Shown here: piece by piece, positions 8,595 through 15,514 of the stretch
Numbering within the stretch: the stretch's first letter is position 1
How the letters are laid out: every line of letters begins with the position of its first letter
Assembly: GCA_046329575.1 (NCBI GenBank)
Contig: JAXLUJ010000017.1
Coordinates: 4,901-68,900, forward strand
Source: UBA1941 sp046329575
GTDB lineage: Bacteria; Bacteroidota; Bacteroidia; Chitinophagales; LD1
DNA: 64,000 nt
Direction: 5' to 3'
Program-made: the position numbers and the translations under genes
Notes under the pieces: model-generated
What the model saw: only the letters and a program-made list of their open reading frames with translations
What the model was told of the DNA's origin: nothing
Database searches by the model: none

Positions 8595-9968
8595 TTACAC
8601 ACCTACCGCTTCAGTCTTCGCCAACAAGTGCTTCACTTTCTCCCAAGGTTCCAGTTCAAAATGTTTGCGGTCTTTTACTTTTTCGGGGTAGCGGATATGG
8701 AATTCAAATTCATCGCGGAAATGGCGGATAGCGGCAGCCACGGGCCATGCCGCAGCATCGCCAAGCGGGCAAATGGTATTGCCCTCAATTTTGCGTTGAA
8801 TATCCCATAGCAGTTCAATGTCTTCCATCCGGCCAAAGCCATGTTCAATGCGCCAGGTCACTTTTTCTAACCAACCTGTTCCTTCGCGGCAAGGCGAGCA
8901 TTGTCCGCAACTTTCATGATGATAAAAGCGGGAGAAATTCCAGGTGTTGCGCACAATGCACTGGCGGTCGTCATACACAATAAAACCACCTGAACCGATC
9001 ATGGAACCGGTAGCAAATCCGCCATCGCTCATACTTTCATAGGTCATCAAACGTGTTTCACCCTTGGCGGTACTGAACAATAAATTGGCAGGCAGTATTG
9101 GCACGGAACTGCCGCCCGGCACGCATGCTTTCAGCGGACGATCGGTTTGCATACCGCCGCACCATTCGTCGCTCATTACAAACTCTTCAACTGATATACC
9201 CAATTCAATTTCATAAACACCCGGCTTGCGAATGTTGCCACTGGCGGAAATCAATTTAGTACCGGTGCTTTTGCCTACACCTATCTTCGCAAATTCATCG
9301 CCGCCATTATTTACAATGTATGGAATGTCCATGATGGTTTCCACATTGTTTACCACAGTTGGATTTCCATAAAGACCTACCACAGCCGGAAATGGCGGTT
9401 TAATGCGCGGATTGCCGCGCTTGCCTTCCAGCGATTCGATGAGTGCGGTTTCTTCGCCGCAGATGTAAGCGCCTGCACCGCAGGTAACGTGCAGGTCGAG
9501 ATTATAGCCACTACCTTTAATGTTTTTGCCTAACCAGCCATTGGCATAGGCTTCGTTGATGGCGCGTTCCAGAATGCGGTACACCCACATATACTCGCCG
9601 CGGATGTAGATGTAGGAGAGATTAGCCTCCAACGCGATGCTGGAGCAAATCATTCCTTCTACCAAAAGATGCGGCAATTTTTCCATCAGGTAGCGATCTT
9701 TGAACGTTCCGGGTTCGCTTTCATCGGCATTGCAAACCAAGTGACGCGGACGACCACTTTTTTTGTCGATAAAGCTCCATTTCATACCGGTTGGGAAGCC
9801 GGCGCCGCCGCGGCCGCGCAGACCGCTTTTTTTCACTTCCTCTACAATATCGTTCGGAGCCATTTTCAGGGCTTTCTCCACAGCATTGTAGCCACCTTTC
9901 TGGCGATACACTTCGTAAGTATGAATGTTTGGAACATTCACATGTTCCAGCAAGATTTTTTTGCTCAT
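8595..9968 (-). CDS. nuoF: NADH-quinone oxidoreductase subunit F
   Basis: A 457-residue FMN- and NADH-binding subunit of complex I. Residues 51-61 hold the glycine-rich NADH/FMN segment GRGGAGFPTG. CNADESEPGTFKDR and CGAGAYICGEETALIESLEG follow. The N3 [4Fe-4S] ligands lie in ESCGQCSPCREGT plus the later NTICPLGDA cysteine. The protein is complete and has all key residues. It is unusual that neither nuoE nor nuoG is adjacent: nuoF is alone between a dispersed repeat and a tandem-repeat tract, so the complex I genes are not in one operon in this genome. Confidence 0.95.
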   Translation of the reverse strand: MSKKILLEHVNVPNIHTYEVYRQKGGYNAVEKALKMAPNDIVEEVKKSGLRGRGGAGFPTGMKWSFIDKKSGRPRHLVCNADESEPGTFKDRYLMEKLPHLLVEGMICSSIALEANLSYIYIRGEYMWVYRILERAINEAYANGWLGKNIKGSGYNLDLHVTCGAGAYICGEETALIESLEGKRGNPRIKPPFPAVVGLYGNPTVVNNVETIMDIPYIVNNGGDEFAKIGVGKSTGTKLISASGNIRKPGVYEIELGISVEEFVMSDEWCGGMQTDRPLKACVPGGSSVPILPANLLFSTAKGETRLMTYESMSDGGFATGSMIGSGGFIVYDDRQCIVRNTWNFSRFYHHESCGQCSPCREGTGWLEKVTWRIEHGFGRMEDIELLWDIQRKIEGNTICPLGDAAAWPVAAAIRHFRDEFEFHIRYPEKVKDRKHFELEPWEKVKHLLAKTEAVGV

Positions 9969-10039
9969 AAGATCACCGGTTTGAACCGTAGTGCAATTTT
10001 ACGCTTTCGGCAGGAAATTTTGGTAATGTTTTCAACACA

Positions 10040-10373
10040 GGGCAGGATGCAAGGAGAGAGCTGTGAGTTTCGAGCGGAGAGTTACGAGCTGAGAGTTGCG
10101 TGAGATTCAAGACGCAAGACGCAAGATGCAAGACGCAAGATGCAAGACGAAAGACGCAAGATGCAAGGAGAGAGCTATGAGTTACGAGCTATGAGTTACG
10201 AGCTGTGAGTTACGTGAGATTCAAGACACAAGACACAAGACACAAGACGCAAGATGCAAGGAGAGAGCTATGAGTTACGAGCTGTGAGTTACGTGAGATT
10301 CAAGACGCAAGACGCAAGATGCAAGACGCAAGATGCAAGATGCAAGACGCAGGACACAAGACGCAAGTGGCGA
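10040..10373. repeat. Higher-order tandem repeat built from CAAGACG and GAGTTACGAGC words
   Basis: Runs of GCAAGAC/GCAAGAT alternate with GAGAGAGCTATGAGTTACG-type runs and GTGAGATTCAAGAC. Together they make about three imperfect copies of a roughly 105-bp unit. It occupies most of the gap upstream of nuoF. No gene is visible in it. Confidence 0.85.
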
Positions 10374-10419
10374 AGTCCTATTTTTTGGTAGAATGATGTG
10401 GAGGCGTGAAGTGGAAAGC

Positions 10420-10454
10420 CGGGGGAGTGTGGCTAACCGCGGCAGCGATAGCAG
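10420..10454. repeat. Dispersed repeat copy E3, left part (cut by IS110)
   Basis: TAACCGCGGCAGCGATAGC-AG matches the start of the copy at 63740 (AACCGCGGTAGCGATAGGAG). The remainder continues at 11902 beyond the IS110 element. Confidence 0.8.
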
Positions 10455-10469
10455 GTACTATCATTAAAA

Positions 10470-10472
10470 CAA
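10470..10472 (-). promoter_or_regulatory. Half promoter (-33 TTG) at the IS110 right end
   Basis: TTG on the minus strand, 15 bases from the element's end. In the circular form it would stand exactly 19 bases before the TATCTTTG at 11892-11899. It has no partner while integrated. Confidence 0.6.
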
Positions 10473-10486
10473 GTAAAATTTAAAGT

Positions 10487-11629
10487 TTATTTTAGCACTA
10501 ACCGAGAGGCGTTGCTTGCCGATAACTGACGCAATTGACGACCTTCTGTAGCCTCCTTAGGGAGGCTACCTTTTTTTAGAGCGCCGATGGCGCTCAACCG
10601 AGAGGCAATTGCCGCCTCCTCCTCAGCAATTAATGGAATGTTCCGGAATGCCTGATCATTTTTATACAAGGCATAGATGATAACCAGTAATTTCTTTTGT
10701 ACGGCTACATAACTTTTCATTTTTTCATGATGCCGCTCGTACGTTCTCATAAACAGTTGAATAAATGGAGTTAACCGGTATCGTACTACGTTGAAAGCTG
10801 GCATATACAATGCTCTTCGGATCCGACTGTTTCCCCGCTTGGATATCTTTGTTTTCCCCACTCTTTTACCGGAACTATTCTCCACCACATCATAACCACT
10901 ATAACTTACTAGCTGGCGACTGTTATGAAATAAATCGAAGCCATTGGTTTCTGCTATAACTACAGCTACGGTGAGCATCCCTAGTCCTTTGATCGCGGCA
11001 ATGCGTTCTACCTTTTCAAATACTTCCGCATTGGACATTAGCTGCTTTTTTATCAGTTCATCCACTTGCGCCACTTGCTTGTCGATATGAGCCAATGTAG
11101 CCTTCAACTGCTTTACTACGCTGTGGATAACGTACATCGCTGCTTCTAACGAAAGTAACTGATTGGATAATTCTGTGCGAATCTCCTGAAGGCGTTGATG
11201 TTGGCGGGTTAAAGTGCGTAAGTGAAAGAAGAACGGACTCATTGGCGTCCATTCCGGCAATGCCTGCTCACAAATCATTTGCGCCAGCCCCTGAGCATCT
11301 GATTTATCTGTTTTGGTTTTAATGCCGATTGCTTTTATGTAATCCTTGGCTCGATTAGCCAGAATTACAGATACCCGATATTTTTTCTGTGAAAAGAACA
11401 GCGCACAATTTTCATAGTACACCCCTGTAGCTTCCATCCCTATAGTGAGCCCTACATCCTTTTGTTTGTGATGTTTTGAAATCCAGCTTTCAAGGAACTG
11501 AAATCCGGCTAATGTGTTATTAAATTTTGTACTTGCCACCACTTTAACCCGTTGTGTGGCATCAATAGCGCTCATGCAGGCACGGCACTCTTTTGACCCA
11601 ATGTCAATACCAACAGCATACTTCAACAT
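10487..11629 (-). CDS. IS110-family transposase (DEDD recombinase)
   Basis: 380 residues. The N-terminal RuvC-like domain has acidic residues D9 (GIDIGSKE), E66 (GMEATGVYYE), D108 and D111 (TDKSDAQ). A coiled-coil stretch covers about residues 140-200. The C-terminal Tnp domain has AAIKGLGMLTVAVVIAETNG, SYSGYDVVE and KRGNSRIRRALY, where S268 is the likely catalytic serine. The enzyme is expected to excise and insert the element as a circle, guided by a bridge RNA. The last about 35 residues are encoded by hairpin DNA and a short direct repeat (AACCGAGAGGC near 10500 and 10598), and look like an added tail. The frame is intact, so the element may be active. Confidence 0.93.
   Translation of the reverse strand: MLKYAVGIDIGSKECRACMSAIDATQRVKVVASTKFNNTLAGFQFLESWISKHHKQKDVGLTIGMEATGVYYENCALFFSQKKYRVSVILANRAKDYIKAIGIKTKTDKSDAQGLAQMICEQALPEWTPMSPFFFHLRTLTRQHQRLQEIRTELSNQLLSLEAAMYVIHSVVKQLKATLAHIDKQVAQVDELIKKQLMSNAEVFEKVERIAAIKGLGMLTVAVVIAETNGFDLFHNSRQLVSYSGYDVVENSSGKRVGKTKISKRGNSRIRRALYMPAFNVVRYRLTPFIQLFMRTYERHHEKMKSYVAVQKKLLVIIYALYKNDQAFRNIPLIAEEEAAIASRLSAIGALKKGSLPKEATEGRQLRQLSASNASRLVLK
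10548..10577 (+). terminator. Antisense intrinsic terminator inside the transposase gene
   Basis: GTAGCCTCC and GGAGGCTAC flank a 4-base loop and are followed by seven T on the plus strand, opposite to the transposase gene. It could block outside transcripts from entering the element from its right end. Confidence 0.6.
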
Positions 11630-11639
11630 TTTGATGTTT

Positions 11640-11887
11640 TTTAAATGAACAAAAAGCCGCAGAAAACTCCCCTTTCATCTTCCTCACTCATAGAATAGTT
11701 CGTATAGGCCAAAAACGCCTATCGATTAGGTACTATCGGGAATCCAAAAGAGAAAACAGGTGCAGATTAACCTGCCATAGAGCGTCAATGCGCGTGCGGA
11801 AAGCTCAAGTTGCTGCACCCGTTTTTCTACTCACACTAAGATAAAGAGATACTTCTAATGCGATTCAAAGCTCTTTTTTATCTATTG
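11640..11887 (-). ncRNA. Predicted IS110 bridge RNA
   Basis: This is the non-coding end upstream of the recombinase, the place expected for IS110-group bridge RNAs. Two successive stem/internal-loop/stem structures are visible. Loop 1 is closed by GGTGCAG/CTGCACC (11813-11819 with 11759-11765). Loop 2 is built around ATAGGC/GCCTAT (11717-11722 with 11704-11709). In loop 1, GCTTTCCGC (11796-11804) equals the left flank of the insertion site, and CTATGGCAG (11772-11780) pairs with core plus right flank at 7 of 9 positions plus one G-T. In loop 2, GATAGTACCT (11728-11737) equals the element's right end plus core, and TATGAG (11687-11692) pairs with core plus left end. The exact ends of the RNA are not determined. 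Confidence 0.75.
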
Positions 11888-11891
11888 CCTG

Positions 11892-11899
11892 CAAAGATA
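11892..11899 (-). promoter_or_regulatory. Half promoter (-7 TATCTTTG) at the IS110 left end
   Basis: A perfect TAnnTTTG element 2 bases inside the left end. In the integrated state the base triplet 20-22 positions upstream is GGC, not TTG. When the ends are joined, TTG from the right end falls into place with 19-base spacing. Confidence 0.65.
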
Positions 11900-11901
11900 T
11901 G

Positions 11902-12125
11902 AGCGGAAAGCCCGGAAGGCCGCAGCAAAATAATTACGAATGAAAAATTACGAATTACGAAGCCTGGAAACGGCGATAACCAAATCCGGCTACTGTATAG
12001 AAAGGAGGCACACTTAATTCGTAATTTGAATTCGTAATTCGCCCAGAACGAAGACGCAGCAAAGCTTTTATGGCCACCCGCGGCCTGAGGACTTGCAGCG
12101 GATAGCGCGGTTGCCGCCATAAAAA
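11902..12125. repeat. Dispersed repeat copy E3, right part
   Basis: It is arranged as CGGAAAGCCCGGAAGGCCGC, then an inverted pair built of ATTACGAATTACGAA and TTCGTAATTTGAATTCG, then GCGGCCTGAGGACTTGCAGC and GGATAGCGCGG. The same order is found at 63740-63977. The reading frame that crosses it on the minus strand (11878-12132) is repeat-derived and not a gene. Confidence 0.85.
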
Positions 12126-12135
12126 TTGCCAAAAA

Positions 12136-13455
12136 TCAGAGTATTCCGGGAATCATTTTGTACGGCACATTCCGGCAATATGCTTCCCAGGCGGGGCCGT
12201 ATTTATTGCGACATTTCATATCGTCGCGGAAGGCGCGGTGCACCAATAAGATAGTAAGGAAAACAACGTAGAAGAATGGCGCAAAAAATGCGAATCCGGT
12301 GGCACAGCTCCAGAAAAATGCGGAAAGCAATTCGGGGATATAATGAAAATGACGGCTTACACCCCAGAAACCGGAAGCGAGGAGTAAATTCTTTTTCTTT
12401 TTGCCGTCTTCAGTAGTGTATTCGGCTTCGATTAATACGGGAGATTTACCCCAAATGGTAGTGTTTCCATTGGTGCTGCGCACGATCTGCCGCTGATAAT
12501 CGGCCCAATAGTTCATCCAAATGGCCACCAAACCGAGTGTAAAGATGACAGCGGCGGCCACAGCGCTTAATCCAACAGGGTGATGCACCATGAACATTAC
12601 CGGAGAAGTATAAATAGCGGGAACCCACACCAGGCAGCCCCAGCAGATGTAGTAACCGGCGCGATCAACCTGAATATCCATACTTTTCATATAGCCTTCT
12701 TCCCAGATGAAAAATTTTAGGAGATAGATCCAGATCAATGCGGCGGAAATGATAATGCTCCAATCCGCAGCGCCATAAATTTCTTTTTGTGCAAAAGCGA
12801 AGGAAACCACGGCTAAACTCCAGCCGATCATACCAAAGCGGCAATTCGTGAATTGCTTTACATCCCATCCCCATATTCGTGGAAACAGTTCGGTGCCCCA
12901 ATAATAATCGAAAACAAAATTTCCGGTGCTGGAATTATCGGAAGACGATGGCGCGAAGCGGCCTTTGAAGTAGAGCAGCAAACAGAATATCAAGGCTGTA
13001 AAATTGAGAGCGCCCAAAATATCGCCGAAGTGCGTGAAGATGATGCCCGGGCTGAACCATTTCAGGCCTAATGAACAACCAAAGTACAGCGCAAAAGTGA
13101 GCAGATAAGCGGCCAGACCGTTATCGGTATACACCGGTACATTTCCTTTTGGTGTAATCGTACCTTCGTATTTGCGGCCGGGCAGCAAACGCATGAACAG
13201 CAGTTGCAGTGCGGCAAAGCTTCCTATCATCTTCCAGGCGGTTAAGGATCCGAAAAAGCGCGACAGCCAAACCTCAGAAAGAACCGTGAGAAATCCTTTT
13301 GATGTGAGTTCATTAAGCAGGGCCGTAAGACTACCATCAAGTTCCACATTGGTATGCCAGAACAGCATGGCGAAGGGCGGCGTTACCAGCATTAACGACA
13401 GCGGAACAAACGTTCGGGTAAAGAAGTTTTCGGGGGTAGAAGCGAAACCTGACAT
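12136..13455 (-). CDS. DHCR7/ERG24-family sterol reductase
   Basis: A 439-residue protein with about nine to ten hydrophobic segments. The C-terminal signature is that of the sterol delta-7/delta-14 reductase family: LLLASGFWGVSRHFHYIPEL, then HRAFRDDMKCRNKYG and YCRNVPYKMIPGIL, where NADPH and substrate bind. In eukaryotes these enzymes reduce a ring double bond in the last steps of sterol synthesis; bacterial members are known from intracellular Chlamydiae and Coxiella. No other sterol gene is in the window, so the substrate is unknown. I start at MSGFASTPENFF; the frame is open 34 codons further but would overlap sdaA by 47 bp. It follows sdaA in the same direction. Confidence 0.85.
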   Translation of the reverse strand: MSGFASTPENFFTRTFVPLSLMLVTPPFAMLFWHTNVELDGSLTALLNELTSKGFLTVLSEVWLSRFFGSLTAWKMIGSFAALQLLFMRLLPGRKYEGTITPKGNVPVYTDNGLAAYLLTFALYFGCSLGLKWFSPGIIFTHFGDILGALNFTALIFCLLLYFKGRFAPSSSDNSSTGNFVFDYYWGTELFPRIWGWDVKQFTNCRFGMIGWSLAVVSFAFAQKEIYGAADWSIIISAALIWIYLLKFFIWEEGYMKSMDIQVDRAGYYICWGCLVWVPAIYTSPVMFMVHHPVGLSAVAAAVIFTLGLVAIWMNYWADYQRQIVRSTNGNTTIWGKSPVLIEAEYTTEDGKKKKNLLLASGFWGVSRHFHYIPELLSAFFWSCATGFAFFAPFFYVVFLTILLVHRAFRDDMKCRNKYGPAWEAYCRNVPYKMIPGIL

Positions 13456-13510
13456 GTAACCGTATTTGTTGCGAGTATAAACTAAATGAACAGGATTTAA
13501 TGTTTGAAAA

Positions 13511-14920
13511 TCAGCATTCAGGCAAACTGATAGGTACCTGACCGGCCAGTCCGCCATCGGCGGTTTCTTTGTATTTAGAATTCATATCGAGCGCGGTTTC
13601 CCACATGGTTTTAATAACGGCATCCAGCGATACTTTAGCCATGGCCGCATCGCCCTGAAGGGCGAGTTGGGAGGCTGTAATTGCCTTAATAGCGCCCATA
13701 GTATTGCGTTCAATGCATGGGATTTGCACCAAACCGCCGATGGGGTCGCAGGTCATACCCAAATGATGTTCCATAGCAATTTCGGCAGCTTGCATTACTT
13801 GATTGGGGTCGCCGCCGGCGCATTCGGTGAGCGCACCTGCAGCCATTGCGCTGGAAACGCCGATTTCGGCCTGGCAACCACCCATAGCGGCGGAAATGGT
13901 GGCGCCGCGTTTAAAGAGCGCACCAATTTCTGATGCCGTAGCCATGAACCTGACTACATCAACGGGTTTGCCACCGGCAAAAAGTTGCTGATAGAGCAAG
14001 GCAGCGGGAATCACACCGGCCGCGCCATTAGTGGGCGCGGTAACTACACGGCCAAATGCGGCATTTTCTTCGTTTACTGCCAGTGCGAAGCAACTCACCC
14101 AATTCAATACATCGTGGAAGGTAGAGGAGGTGCGAATTACATTCAGCCATTCTTCCCGGTTAGTATAAGTTTTTCCACGAAGTAACTTTTGGTTCATAGC
14201 CGCTGCCCGGCGCGCCACGTGAAGGCCACCGGGTAGCGTGCCGGAAGCATGACAGCCGCGGTAGATACAATCGAGCATGGTTTCCCAGATTTGCTCAATT
14301 CCGCTCAGGGTCTGGGTTTCAGGGCGCCAGGCTTTTTCGTTTTCCAGAACCAGTTCGGAAATACTGATGCCCGCGCCCATGCAGTTTTGGAGCAACGTAT
14401 CGGCATCATAAACTTCGTAACGAAGTGGAACGGCATGTTTGGAAGCGCCTTCTTCGCCTTCTTTCACTACAAAACCGCCGCCTATGCTGTAAAACGTTTC
14501 TTCATGAATATGATCGGCAAAAAATGCTTTAAAAGTTACTGCATTTGGATGATAGGGAAGTGATTGTTGTTTTAAGAACAGCAGGTCTTTTTCGTAAGAA
14601 AAGGGAATACGGTGGGTTCCGGCCAAAAAAATCTGATTGTTGTTCTTGATATCGTCGATAAATGCGGTAAGCCGGGTAGTATCGAAGGTTACGGGGTCCT
14701 GACCAGAAAGCCCCATCAGAATAGCGATGTCTGTTCCGTGGCCTTTGCCGGTTTTTGCCAGTGAGCCAAACAACTGAACTTCCACTCGAATAATGCCGCC
14801 AAGGTTAGCGGTTTCGCGCAGGAACCGTTCGGCGGCGCGCCAAGGGCCCAGGGTGTGAGAACTGCTGGGGCCAACACCAATTTTAAAAATATCGAATATG
14901 GAAAGAGGTTCGTGCTGCAT
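13511..14920 (-). CDS. sdaA: L-serine ammonia-lyase, single-chain
   Basis: A 469-residue iron-sulphur enzyme converting L-serine to pyruvate and ammonia. The beta domain (IFDIFKIGVGPSSSHTLGPW) and alpha domain are fused. Putative [4Fe-4S] cysteines lie in MGGCQAEIG, LGMTCDPIGG and VQIPCIERN, the last two separated by ten residues as in the family. Its ATG shares one base with the stop codon of the upstream NUDIX gene, suggesting co-translation. Confidence 0.95.
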   Translation of the reverse strand: MQHEPLSIFDIFKIGVGPSSSHTLGPWRAAERFLRETANLGGIIRVEVQLFGSLAKTGKGHGTDIAILMGLSGQDPVTFDTTRLTAFIDDIKNNNQIFLAGTHRIPFSYEKDLLFLKQQSLPYHPNAVTFKAFFADHIHEETFYSIGGGFVVKEGEEGASKHAVPLRYEVYDADTLLQNCMGAGISISELVLENEKAWRPETQTLSGIEQIWETMLDCIYRGCHASGTLPGGLHVARRAAAMNQKLLRGKTYTNREEWLNVIRTSSTFHDVLNWVSCFALAVNEENAAFGRVVTAPTNGAAGVIPAALLYQQLFAGGKPVDVVRFMATASEIGALFKRGATISAAMGGCQAEIGVSSAMAAGALTECAGGDPNQVMQAAEIAMEHHLGMTCDPIGGLVQIPCIERNTMGAIKAITASQLALQGDAAMAKVSLDAVIKTMWETALDMNSKYKETADGGLAGQVPISLPEC

Positions 14921-15414
14921 TATCGTAAGCGGAAACCGAGTTTTGGAAAATGGTTGAGGATCAGATCAACAACAACTTTATCAATAGGTAAGTTCAGATC
15001 GGCTTCATGCTTTAGGTCGGTGATGTCCACCCATCGGAAGGCTACGGCATCTTTTCCCGGAGGCGGCATTTCAAAATCGAAGCGGGTGCCGCTGGTTTGC
15101 ACCTGATGCCATTGTGGCGATTGCACCAGGTAATAAATGCTAATCAGCTGACTGTTATTATCGAATGCTGAAGGCTGGAAGAAATCGGTAGTATAAAAAT
15201 GGTCGGTTACGATAACATCAATACCGGTTTCTTCTTTGAATTCGCGAATCAGGCAATCGATAGGTCCTTCACCAAGTTCCAAACCACCGCCCGGAAATTT
15301 GGTGGCTTTTCGACCATTGGTAAACACTTCATCGGAAACCAGAATCTGATCATTTTCGTTCATCAGTAGTCCGTAAACGCGTACATTAAACCGTGTAAGT
15401 GAAGCACCATCCAT
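14920..15414 (-). CDS. NUDIX hydrolase
   Basis: 164 residues with a complete Nudix box, GGGLELGEGPIDCLIREFKE followed by ETGID, which binds the divalent metal for hydrolysis of nucleoside diphosphate derivatives. The substrate cannot be told from the sequence. It is translationally coupled to sdaA by a one-base overlap and is separated from the upstream esterase gene by a terminator. Confidence 0.9.
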   Translation of the reverse strand: MDGASLTRFNVRVYGLLMNENDQILVSDEVFTNGRKATKFPGGGLELGEGPIDCLIREFKEETGIDVIVTDHFYTTDFFQPSAFDNNSQLISIYYLVQSPQWHQVQTSGTRFDFEMPPPGKDAVAFRWVDITDLKHEADLNLPIDKVVVDLILNHFPKLGFRLR

Positions 15415-15465
15415 ATTTCAAATAAGGTTCGATTTTCGGGGATTTACAAATAGGAACTATATAAA

Positions 15466-15497
15466 AAGAAAAAGCCTCACCGAAGTGAGGCTTTTTC
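15466..15497 (-). terminator. Bidirectional terminator after the esterase gene
   Basis: AGCCTCAC and GTGAGGCT enclose a CGAA loop, with A and T runs on the two sides. It is 18 bases past the esterase stop codon. Confidence 0.88.
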
Positions 15498-15514
15498 TGA
15501 TTCTTTGGAACGAA

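Larger units (their letters stand above)
10455..11901 (-). mobile_element. IS110-family insertion sequence, complete
   Basis: The boundaries are deduced by comparing the interrupted repeat (10420-10454 plus 11902-12125) with the intact copy at 63740-63977. Removing 1,447 bp plus one copy of a 2-bp core (AG on this strand, CT in the element's orientation) restores the repeat. The element has no terminal inverted repeats and no target duplication beyond the core, as expected for IS110. It carries one DEDD recombinase and a 272-bp upstream non-coding end holding a predicted bridge RNA. Confidence 0.85.

Noticed and set aside
11878..12132. 84-residue frame similar to another at 63719-63976
   Set aside because: The similarity is at DNA level: both lie in copies of the dispersed repeat and its AATTACGAA arms, so it is not evidence for a protein.
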